A stretch of 64,000 nucleotides of DNA, from assembly GCA_949752745.1 (NCBI GenBank), contig OX457025.1, positions 46,855,601 through 46,919,600 of the forward strand, given 5' to 3'. Position 1 is the first letter of the stretch; the number at the start of each line of letters is the position of its first letter. Under the pieces are notes generated by a model, which saw nothing but the letters and a program-made list of their open reading frames with translations, ran no database searches and was not told the origin of the DNA. A program made the translations under genes and the position numbers. This DNA comes from Protula sp. h YS-2021. Lineage: Eukaryota; Annelida; Polychaeta; Sabellida; Serpulidae. Positions 37,713-47,900 of the stretch are shown in pieces.

Positions 37713-40700
37713 GATGGCAACCAGTTCAATATCGGATACACCAGTCCTCTGCGTTGATTGCAATATGGAATTTCTATCTATGGAATTGTTTGAAGCACAT
37801 ACTTGCACACAAGCTGAGAAGAAAGCTGCAGTGAAACATGCTCGTGACGTGTTTGCTAGCGCAAGTACGAGAGCGGAACTTATATCTGCAGTGAAACGTG
37901 CTCATGAAGAACTTGTTGAGGAGAAAGCTGCAAAGACACGAAAGACGGGACAAGTGGGGGGGGGGGGGAGGCAGAAGGCTTAGTCTTGGCGAAAACGCGC
38001 AGGAAAAACGGTAGGAGCCCGAAAATAACTACGGATTTGCTGCTTGAAATGCGTCAGCAAGAGAACCGCAACAAGACACATTTGCTGCAGACCTTAGACC
38101 GTGGAATAAAATGGCACATTGTGGTATATGCACGTTCCAAGAAAATGATGGTGAATGCACAAGGTGTGATGACAGAACAAGTGGACAATACCTATATAAG
38201 TAGTCTCTAACGTATACATCGCGCAATCCAACGGATATTGAAAAGGACTTGCCGGAAGCCTATAAAGAATTATTTACCAAGTTTGACCAAAATGGGCGAC
38301 AAGGTTCTGGCTGGGTTCTAGATGAAATACTGTACATTGAAGTACATACAGCTACGTTGGCGCCTCTGGAAGCGAATAGTTTTATCCCGCTGCCGAAGAA
38401 AGTGAAGAAAACGAAGGTTGTGTTAAACGTTCAGAATGAAGACAACTAGTGTTTCTTATGGTCAGTATTGGCTCAACTTCACCCTCATCAGAACAACTCA
38501 CATCGCGTGAATCATTATAAACCATCTGAGAAGGAATTAAAGGTAGAGGGCATAAAATTTCCCACACCGATTATCGATATACGAAAGCTTGAAAAGGAGA
38601 ACGATGTGTCCATCAACGTGTTTGGATATAAACAAGATATGGTTGTTCCGATACAACTCAGCCGAAACGTCAGTGTCAGAGGAATAAACTTATTTCTCAT
38701 TAGCAGTGACAACAAAAAGCATTACTGCTTGATCAAGAATTTCAGCAGACTCATGGCCTACCGATCAAAGTATTATGGAGCAACTTTTCATGGTTTCAAC
38801 CGTCTTCACGGATTATATGGCAAGATCTTTTACATGAGCATCGTGAAGTGTGTGGGCATGGAGTGCAACGTTTATCATTTCCCAAGAAACCTGTCATCAG
38901 GTTTAAGAATGTGGGTAAACAACAGCGAACACCTTTTGTGATTTATGCTGACTTTGAATGTTTCAAGCAAAAGTATTCAGCATCATCGTCCAAACAGCTT
39001 TGCCTATGTGGTTTTCAGCCAGTACGACACACGTGCACCAGTCGTGTATCGAGGAGACAATGCCGTGAAGGTCTTTTTAGACCACATGGTCAACAAGCGT
39101 GATCGTATTGTGCGTTGCTTAAAGCAGCCAAAGGACATGGTGATGACCCCTGAGGATCAAGAGAATTTCAAGAACACCGTCGATTGCTACATTTGCCAAG
39201 AGCCTCTAGGAGCAGATCGTGTGAGAGATCATAACCACATCAATGGCACCGCGGAGCAGCGCATAATGAATGCATCTTGCAATTTCGACTTAGAAACTAT
39301 GGGCAGGGCAATAAAGAATCTTTTATCATTTCTGTGTTTTTCCACAATTTGCGAGGCTATGACAGTTATCTAATCATGGAGGAAATTAGGAAATTCAAAG
39401 ACAAAACACTTACGGTCATTTCCAACACCATTGAGAAATATATTGCTTTCACTATGAGCAATCTGAAATTTACAGACAGCTTTCAGTTTATGAGTACCTC
39501 TTTACAGAAGATGGTATCAAACCTCGAGGCAGAAGGGAAAGATAAATTCTACATGACTTCTCGCATCCACGATAGTGACCAGCAAGATTTGCTGCTGAGA
39601 AAGGGAGTGTACCCATATGACTACGTGGACAAACCATCAAAGTTTGCTGAAACGCAGCTACCGTCAAAGGACAACGTTTACAGTCAGCTCAGCGAAGAGG
39701 GCATCAGCGACGAGGATTATGCTCATGCGCAGAAAGTGTTGAATACATTCAACTGTACCACATTCGGTGAATACCACGACCTGTACCTGAAATCGGATAT
39801 GTTGCTGCTGGCTGACGTGTTTGAAAATTTTCGTCACTGTGCCTAAACACATATGAATTGGATCCTGCCCATTAATATACAGCGCCAGGACTCTTGTGGG
39901 ATGCTATGTTAAAAGCGAAGAAGGTGAAGTTGGAATTAATTACTGACATTGATATGTACCAGATAGTTGAACAAGGCATACGTGGAGGAATATCTGTGAT
40001 CACGCACAAGTACGCGAACGCAAATAACCCCTACGTGGAAGATTACAATTCTGAGATGCTAAACAACTACCTGATGTATCTCGACGCAAACAACCTGTAT
40101 GACTGGGCCATGTCGCAAATCATGCCAAGAAGTGGATTTATGTGGGTGAGTGAGCCAGAATCCCTCGAATTCATGGATGTGGCTGAAGATGACGACATTG
40201 AATATATTTTGGAAGTGGATTTAGAATATCCACATTCAATCCATGACCGTCATAATCACTACCCAGTGGTTCCAGAACGGAAATGTGGCAAAGTTGGAGA
40301 ATTGTCAGAGTACAGTCAGAAACTACGGAAAGATCTGAACATAAAAGGCAAACCTAGTGAAAAGCTCATTCCTAACCTATGGAACAACAAAAAATATGTG
40401 CTTCATTGAAAGGGGTTCATTCTGGGGTGAAAGTCACCAAATTGCACCGTGCCATCATGTTTGAACAGAGCAAATGGTTAGCAAAATACATTACCTTACA
40501 TACATACATAAATAGATACATTACGGAAAAGAGAAAATGGCTAAGAACCCGTTTGAGAAAGACTTCTTCAAACTCATGCACAACTCTGTGTTTGGCAAAA
40601 CCATGGAAATGTGAGAAAGCGAATCAATGTTGAACTTGCCTACAACGAATAGCGGTCCAAGAAAGTCGTAGCCAAACCTTCTTTCCACAAATTCAGAATT

Positions 40701-41332
40701 TTCAATGAAGATTTAACCGCCGCACATTTACGCAAAGTGGATTTGCTTCTGGATAAGCTCATTCAAGTCGGCTTCACCATTCTTGACCTCGGCAAAGTGC
40801 TTATGTTTGACTTTCATTACAACTACATCATGGCCAAGTATCTCAATGCCAAGTTGTTGTTCGGTGTCGCTGAACAACAACTTGGCATTGAGATACGTTA
40901 TGACATGGAAACGGAAGATATCTACAAGGATATGCAGCAAGATGCTGACGTGTACGACACAAGTGACTATCCGTCAGATCATTTCCTACATTCCAACGCG
41001 GACAAAAAAGTGCTTGGGAAAATGAAGGATGAGACGGCAGGCACACCGATTGAAGAGTTTGTTGGACTCAGGCCGAAAATGTACAGCTTAATGTATGGTG
41101 GGAAAGAAAAACATACGGCCAAAGGCTCACTTGTCAACACATTAAACATGTGCACTATAGAGACAGTTTGTTCAACCACACTCAAACGATGGCTACATGA
41201 CACATTATTCGAAGTTATGATAACCAGCTTTTCTCAGAAAAGTTGAGGAAAGTAGTCCTCTCCCATATGACGACAAGCGGTACGTGTTGAATGATGGCTA
41301 TTCCACCTTGGCGCATGGACACTACAAGACGA
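37713..41332 (+). pseudogene. polB: Polinton/Maverick protein-primed DNA polymerase B, decayed
   Basis: Family B polymerase (DNA_pol_B_2 type) that would replicate the element. Readable parts in order: a C2H2-like finger (CVDCNMEF...HTC, 37750), a region with SFIPLPKK and an in-frame TAG after NEDN (38447), CFLWSVLAQLHP, exonuclease I box VIYADFECF (about 38938), a CxxC...RVRDHNHINGT zinc region (39190-39260), Exo II FFHNLRGYDSYLI (about 39340), Exo III YLKSDMLLLADVFENFR (about 39785), motif A YLDANNLYDWAMSQ (about 40076), motif B FKLMHNSVFGKTME (about 40565), DFHYNYI (40810), and the C-terminal segment YDDKRYVLNDGYSTLAHGHY ending near 41332. These lie in all three frames with at least six frame changes. 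Motif C (the DTDS-type catalytic box) is absent, replaced by a perfect palindrome at 40838-40896. It is therefore dead on several grounds. Confidence 0.93.
40838..40896. repeat. Perfect 25-bp inverted repeat inside the polymerase gene
   Basis: Arms 40838-40862 and 40872-40896 are exact reverse complements around a 9-nt spacer (40863-40871). The reading frame stays open across it. It sits where family members have the motif C catalytic aspartates. Read on the opposite strand, the spacer still encodes the first residues of that motif, as expected if a segment was recopied from the other strand. Confidence 0.95.
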
Positions 41333-41335
41333 CAC

Positions 41336-41343
41336 TATAAAGG
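41336..41343 (+). promoter_or_regulatory. TATA box ahead of the PC4-like gene
   Basis: TATAAAGG just after the polymerase stop, 55 nt before the ATG at 41398. It resembles the box at 37647, suggesting each plus-strand gene had its own promoter. Confidence 0.5.
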
Positions 41344-41397
41344 GCGGGAGCTCTCTAACTTAAGAGTTATTTGAGGTGTGGACACTGAAGCGTTAAC

Positions 41398-41686
41398 ATG
41401 GAAATGAAGCCAACTTTAAGTCGTAAGAGTTCTGCAACTGATATGGATACTCTTGCTGATACAATCAAGGACTTAAAAGTCAGAAATCCCACCATCAAGA
41501 AATTGAAAGTGGAGACGCCACCACCACAGTCGTGCAAGGGAATGCTTTCTCTGGGAAATGGAAAGTACATTAAAATTATTAAACAAAGCCACGAAGGAGT
41601 GGTGAATATTCGCAAGTACCCCGCAAGAATGGCAAATGTTGAAGAAGCAGGTGAAAGAAGTGGAAAAAGGCTTCGAAGACAATTAG
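41398..41686 (+). pseudogene. PC4-like single-stranded-DNA-binding protein of the Polinton, frame-shifted
   Basis: The first part has a helical N-terminus (MDTLADTIKDLKVRN), then LGNGKYIKIIKQSHEGVVNI and RKYP, which look like the first strands of the PC4 (transcriptional coactivator p15) C-terminal domain. The end of that domain appears in another frame as QEWQMLKKQVKEVEKGFEDN, stopping at 41684-41686. The junction lies at about 41615-41625, where a frame change and probably a deletion of the central GKKGISL-type loop have occurred. PC4 folds bind single-stranded DNA, which would suit an element that replicates by strand displacement. Recognition is from motif pattern only. Confidence 0.65.
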
Positions 41687-41708
41687 ACAGCCATAGCTGT
41701 AGCGACTG

Positions 41709-42198
41709 ATGAACGAGATGGAAGTCTTTTTATCGGATTATGAACTCATTACAGATCACTTCTCGTATCTGAGAAACGCGTGTGATGACATTGTGCTAAG
41801 ACATTTTGGAAAGTATATCATACTATCGCCTGAAGCACAATCCGTGTTGAAGGACAATCTCTAGGAGCTGAGGATACCTGGCTTTCTCCTAATACTCTCA
41901 GATGATTTAGAAGTGCGTGTGACTGAGAATTGCCTACACGTGTTTGTACGATTCCGCCAGTATGACGAGCTTACACAATGCTACGACTACATCATCCTGA
42001 ACACAGTGGAATCGCACGCTCTGTTACAAACTTTGGATTGGGAAGAACCTGACGCTTGAATTCAAAAAGGACTTGAAAGTGCATCTCATGCGGGTAAGCA
42101 AGTCCATTGAGCTGACACATCCCATTTAGGTTATGGTCATGGACAATATCTTACACACGAATGAACATGGATATAAACTGAAACTGTCCGAACATTAA
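41709..42198 (+). pseudogene. Unidentified Polinton protein, broken
   Basis: From ATG at 41709 (MNEMEVFLSDYELITDHFSY) a frame runs with one TAG (41862-41864) to 42059. It then continues in another frame (EFKKDLKVHLMRVSKSIELT) with one more stop to a TAA at 42196-42198. AATAAA follows at 42210-42215. The intact protein would have been about 160 residues, with acidic and aromatic content. No family was recognised. Position between the PC4-like gene and the convergent capsid/protease genes makes it a candidate conserved accessory protein. Confidence 0.5.
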
Positions 42199-42209
42199 AA
42201 TGTTAAAAT

Positions 42210-42215
42210 AATAAA
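42210..42215 (+). terminator. Poly(A) signal for the plus-strand Polinton genes
   Basis: AATAAA 12 bp after the last stop codon of the plus-strand gene block, just before the convergent minus-strand genes begin. Confidence 0.6.
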
Positions 42216-42418
42216 GTTTGGTAATGGACAGTGTTATGTGAGTTTTTATAGCATTTACAAACGTGGATATAATGTATCTATGATGCGTACATGAAAGTTG
42301 TATAAAACTGCCTTGTTTTATTTATAATATTTATAACAAATGAGATTGACAATTACCAAAACAGCTTATACTACATTAAAATTAAATAATTTTTTATAAT
42401 ATCTATATACAAACAACA

Positions 42419-42855
42419 TCAATAAAATAATGGATTATAATGTCTATACACAAAACCCTTTGCCACAAAATCTCCATCACTTCTTCTACATAAATCTATG
42501 ATTTCAAAAGGACTATGTCCTCGAGCTCTTTGAATAATATTATACACACAATAAAATCCAAATGCAGATGATATCGATGTTTGTAATGGAACTGATTTAT
42601 AAATGAAATTAAACTTCTAAAACTCAATCAAACGACTATCTATAGGTAAAAGTCCATAGGAGTCAAAATATTCTACAGGTTCTTTGTCAAAATACACTGC
42701 CACCCAATGCTCTCCTGGTTCATCATGATTGTTTGTATTGATGACATAGGTACCGCGTCGTCAAGATGGTAACTGGTCCATGGAAAACACACCTTTAAAC
42801 AAGTCTTTTGTGATTCTACAATGGGATAGTATGTCATCTATCTCTTTCGTGTTCA
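42419..42855 (-). pseudogene. Polinton adenain-like cysteine protease, broken
   Basis: Protease that matures virion proteins in Polinton/adintovirus-type elements. Readable in one frame: HCRITKDLFKGVFSMDQLPS, an in-frame TGA, then YVINTNNHDEPGEHWVAVYF with the catalytic histidine (EHWVA), EYFDSYGLLP, an in-frame TAG, then SSAFGFYCVYNIIQRARGHS with the catalytic cysteine (FYC). It ends at a stop at 42419-42421. The expected glycine-histidine before YC is changed to GF. The start codon is not obvious; the frame begins where the capsid gene ends (42853), so the two were tightly packed. Two in-frame stops make it defective. Confidence 0.82.
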
Positions 42856-43560
42856 CGACTTGTAGTCGAATTGAATACTGCGATTCTCACTTATTTCAAT
42901 GATGTTGTCAAATTCAGCATAGACTATGATACTGATTGTATTTTTCAAGACACCATCTTATCGCAAGACAAAATTCATCTCTAGCCGCAAATGCCCATGT
43001 TTGATGAGTGGATAGTGTTCATGACCATCATAATTAAGTCAAATGCGAATAATGAATAACCGCTAGACCAGTCTTCCCGTTTTATGATGGAACTTTTCTC
43101 ACCATTCAATCTATCAAAAGATATGTAAAGATTTTCAAAAGCGTCAAAATGTTTTCCCTTATTAATGTTAAGCTTGAGAGATTTGGATAGGATTGGTTCA
43201 CCATCAGCGTAAAGTTGCATGTAGTTAAGACTAAAATGTTCGAAATTGTATGGATTTCTCAACGCTGTTCCAGCAAAGGATTCATTATGAACCATTCCTA
43301 TGATAATACGTTTTGGTAATTGACCCAAAAAGAATTTATCTTTCACAAAAAATTGAAATCAAATAGATATCACTTCGGCTATCTTCCAAAAACTAGTTGA
43401 AATATTGACCGAAAGACAGTTTTCTGGAAGATGTATCTTCTCCCATGATCTCTGTGAAACTAACATTATTGGCAAAAATGCTTTTTAAATTAAAATCTAA
43501 ACCTTCGTCAGTGATACAGCCCAACTGTCTGAACGCAGTTGCGAGCTTTTAGCCTGTCTG
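42853..43560 (-). pseudogene. Polinton major capsid protein, C-terminal half, broken
   Basis: Double-jelly-roll type capsid protein of Polintons (in animal genomes often labelled F54H12.2-like). The 42981-43346 frame shows FFLGQLPKRIIIGMVHNESF, NPYNFEHFSLNYMQLYADGE and WSSGYSLFAFDL. Beyond a frame change near 43010 the match goes on with KHGHLRLEMNFVL, a stop, and SIIVYAEFDNIIEI to the end at 42853. The N-terminal half is absent or too decayed. Upstream to about 43560 only weak traces on this strand remain. Confidence 0.8.
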
Positions 43561-43599
43561 AACAAACTTTGTTTCTACTTTTCCGATTATTCTTTGAAA

Positions 43600-43910
43600 G
43601 GCAAATAAACGGTATTGCCGTGCCAATACCCTGTCAGCCTATTTTATGAGTGTTATAGACTCTTTAATAGTCACAAAATTTTTGGCAGGGTGTTTGCACG
43701 CACTTTGTCGTGCAAATAGTCTTTATTTGGCCTTTAGGTAATAACTACAATTTTTAAAGATATTATCTTTGTATGATGACTTGTGCATGCTGAATGCGGT
43801 GCCACTACCGTGTCAGCCTATTTTTTTAAGTTTTAGAGCCTCTTTCCTAGTCAATGTTTTGTCAGGGTGTTTGATCGAAGTTTGTCATGAATGACTTATT
43901 GAGTAAAGAA
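43600..43910. repeat. Diverged two-copy repeat (~180 bp)
   Basis: The block holding GTCAGCCTATTTT, TTAGAGCCTC or TAGACTCTTT, and CAGGGTGTTTG occurs at about 43634-43735 and again at about 43813-43895. No coding signal. The Polinton's other genes (integrase, packaging ATPase) were looked for here and not seen. Confidence 0.6.
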
Positions 43911-44454
43911 TGACAAAATTTAGCATTGAAAAGAAAAAAATTCGGGTTCTCACTGTCGCCAGGATATCTTCAGTACCGAAAGAAATGTTTATTATCATTG
44001 TTATGAAGGTTTACTTTGACTAAAAATGACTTTATCTGATATTTAAAACGAAAACAAAAGGACACCTAATTTTGTTCCGAAAAATATGGTTATTGTTATT
44101 GTTATTATTGTTGATTTTCACTAAAATGGCTGAATTTAATACTGCATTATAATTCCTGTTTTCGTATTCATAAATATATGTCTTCTACATTGCACATTTC
44201 AGTTCTTCTAATAAAATGTTGAAATAGTTGAGGCGGCGATTACTTTTTGAAGTGAATGATTAATCAATAGTAGAATTACTGTTGTTCCACTTTATAATGG
44301 GAGAAGACACGTTATAATATTGACTGGGAAATACAGAAACAACTTTGGTAAGGAATAACAAAAGCACGGACAGGCTGTTGGCACGCAACTGAGGGCGTGC
44401 TTTTCTGCACGACACAACAAAAGCACGCAACAACATCAATCGGATTGTGGCGAA
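43911..44454. other. Non-coding stretch, nothing recognised
   Basis: AT-rich with a short GTTATTGTTATTGTTATTATTG run near 44085-44110. No gene seen on either strand. Confidence 0.5.
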
Positions 44455-44645
44455 TCTTCAAGAGCCTGGTAGCAGAGAGGAGTAGGCGGCTTGCGGCGAG
44501 GCTTTCAGCAGTCTGAAAGTATAGACGAGCAGGCGGCTTGCAGCGAGGTTTTCCAGAGCCTGGTAGTAGAGAGGGGTAGGCGGCTTGTGGCGAGGCTTTC
44601 AGGAGCCTGGTAGCAGAGAGGAACAGACGGCTTGCGGTCCTGCAA
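44455..44645 (+). repeat. 46-47-bp minisatellite, four units
   Basis: Four imperfect units with AGAGCCTGGTAGCAGAGAGG and GGCGGCTTGCGGCGAGG. The second unit is altered in its left half (CAGTCTGAAAGTATAGACGAG). Confidence 0.85.
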
Positions 44646-44969
44646 TCACCGTTTGAATGCAGAAAGTAGCCATCTTACAGCATTGGACTACTCTTCGCGA
44701 TTCCCCCTCCCCATCACTTTACAAGATTTCTACAATTTGCGTTCTGACTACGGGAAATCCAACTAAAAGTGCAGATAAACGAATTCGAAGTTTCTGCGAA
44801 GGTCATTTTTTCAAAGAGAAATACTGAAATTGACAAGAGCACTATAGACCTTTACTTTTCACTTCAAAGAATATTTCATTGAAATTTTGGAGAACCAAAA
44901 TAATTTCTTTTTCAAAGAATTTTCTGTGTAAGAATTTTCTCAGTGTATCAGTTTCCAATATCTCAATCC

Positions 44970-47900
44970 GTTTACGATGTGCGCGTAGCCTCAAAGCGTT
45001 GAAACGTGTAGGTGGGTATGCGTATAACCACAACCGCAAGGCTATGTATGAAGCATTGGAGGTGTTCAACTGTCTGTGCAAAAAGTGGGTACACTATACG
45101 ATGTGCGCGTAGCCGGTCAGAGGTGTAACGGGTACAGTGAGTATAAGAAACGCACATCCACAAGGCGATGTTTTGAGTAGTGGACGTGATGCAAGGACTA
45201 TGTGCAAAGTGAGTGCAATATACAATATGCGCGTCGCCTCTACGCGGTGTAAAGAGTACAGCGGGTATGCGAATATCCACACCCACAAGGCTACGCATGG
45301 AACACTGGACGTGGTGCACAGGCTTTGTACAAAGTGCTTAAAATATACGATGTTCGCGTAGTCTCTGGGTGGTGTAAGGGATATAGTGGATATGGAAATA
45401 GCTACACCGCAATATACCAAGTGTTTACAGCTTATATTGTGCGTGTAGCCTCTACGCGATGTAACGTGTACAGTGCTAATGCGAATAGACACACCCGCAA
45501 GACTATGTACTAAATGTGTACAGTATGTGATACGCGACTAGCCTCTAAAAAGAGTAACGGGTAAAGTGGGTATGAGAATAGCTACACCACAGGGCTATGT
45601 AGAAATGTGTACATTATACGATGTGGAGCAGGTACAGTGTTTATGCGAATAGATACACCCTAAAGGCTTTGTGTAGAGTAGTGGGTGTTGTTCACCGGTT
45701 ATGATGTGCGCGGTGTGTAGAGTATACGATGTGTGCCTAGCCTCTAAGTGGTGTGCAGTGTACAGTTGGAATGTGAATAGCCACGCCCCAAAGGCTATGT
45801 ATGGAGTAGTGGACGTGGTGCACTGGCTGTGTAAAAAGTGTGTACAGTGCACGATGTGCGCGTAGACTCTAAGCAGTTTAGCGCGCATATATGGTATGCG
45901 AAAAGCCACATTCGAAAGGCTATACACAGCGTGTACAGTATACGATGTGCGTGTAGCCTCTCAGCGGTGTAACGTGTACAGTTGTTTGCGAATAGCCACC
46001 CAAATAGGTCTATGCAAGGTGCACTGGACGTGGTGCACCGATTGTGTACAAACTGGGTAAAATATAAGATGTGCGCGTAGCCTCAAAGCCGTGTGTAGGG
46101 CACCGAGGGTATGCGGATCGTTAAACCGCAATGACCAGTGTGTGTACAGTTTATGATGTGCGCGTAGCCTCCAAGCCGTGTACATGTACGGTTTGTATGC
46201 GAATAGCCACACCTGTAAGACTGTACAAAATGTGTACAGTATACGATGTGCGAGAAACCTCTAATTGGTGTAACGGTAATTTGGTTTTTCGAATAGCCAC
46301 ATCGCAGGGCTATGCACAAATGTGTACAGTATACAAATTGCGCGGCGCCCTAAAGTAGTATAGCCGGTACAGTGATTCTGCGAATAGTCATTCCCGAAAG
46401 ACTACGTGTGGAGTAGTGGATGTGGTGCAACGGCTATGTACATACTGTGTAAAATGTAAGACGTTCGAGTAGATTCTGAGCAGTGTAACGTGTACAGTGA
46501 ATACGCGAATATCCACAGCCACAGGCTATGTACAAAGTGTGCACAGAAAACGATGTGCGTGTAGCCTCTTAGGGATGTAACGGCTACAGTGAGTATGCGA
46601 ATAGCCACACTGCAGTGCTATGTGCGCAAATGTGCACAGCATACGTTGTGCCCGTAGCCTCGAAGCGGTGTAACGGGTAGAGTGGGTATGCAAATAGCCA
46701 CACCGCAAGGCTATGTACAAATGTGTACGATACGTTGTGTGCATAGCGTCTAAGTGGTATATCGGGTACAGTATGCATGCGAATAGCCACATTTGCAACG
46801 CCATGTGTGGAGTAGTGGATGAGACTGTGTACAAATATGTACAGTATACGATGTGCACTTAGCCTCTAAGAGATGTCACGTACAGTGGTTCTGCGAACAG
46901 GCACACCCGCAAGGTTTTGTACGAAGTGTGTATACGACACAGTATACGATCTGTACGTGAATAGCAACTCAACAAAGTTATGCACGAAGTGTGTTCAGTA
47001 TACGATGTGCGCGTAGCCTCTAAGTGGTGTAAAGGATACAGTGGTCATACAAATAGCCACATCTCAAGACTATGTACAAAAATGTGTACAGTATACGATG
47101 TGCGCGTAGCCTCTAAGCGGTGTATCCTGTACAGTACTCATGCGAATAGCCACACTAGCTAGGCTATGTACAAAGTGCGTAGAGTATGGGCTGTGCGCGT
47201 AGCTTCTGAACACTGTAACAGATACACATGATATGCAAAAGTATGTACAGTAATCGACGTGTGCGTAGCCACAAAACGCTGTATCGAGCATAGTTGGTAT
47301 GCCAATAGCCACACCACAAGGCTATGAGCAAATTGTGGACAGTATACGGCGTGTGTGTGTGGCTATTCGCATACCATGTACAATTGTACAGCATACGATG
47401 TGTAAGCGGTGTAAGTGTACAGTGAGCATGCGAATAGCCACAATCCAACGCTAAGTGTATACAGTATACGATGCCCTCGTAGCCTCTCGGGTAGAGTTAG
47501 TATGCAAATAGTCCCAACAGAAAGGCCAGGTACAAAGTGTCACCGTATACGATGTGCGAGTCGCCTCTAAGGGATGTAAGGAGTATAGTGGTTTGGCGAA
47601 TAGCCACACCACAAGGTCATGGACAAAATACGTGCAGTATGCGATGTACGAATAGCCGCACCCGCAAGGCTATGTACAAATGTGTACATCATACGATAAG
47701 CGTGTGGCCTCTAAGCGGTGTAAGGGGTACAGTGAGTATGGGAATAGCCACACCTGAAAGGTTATGTACAAATGTTTGTAGTATACGATGTGAGTGCAGT
47801 CTCTAAACAGTTAGTGGGTACAGTTAGTATGCGAATAGCCAAACCCGAAAAGCTACCTGTAGAGTAGTTGACGTGATGCATGGGCTATGTACAAAGTGTA

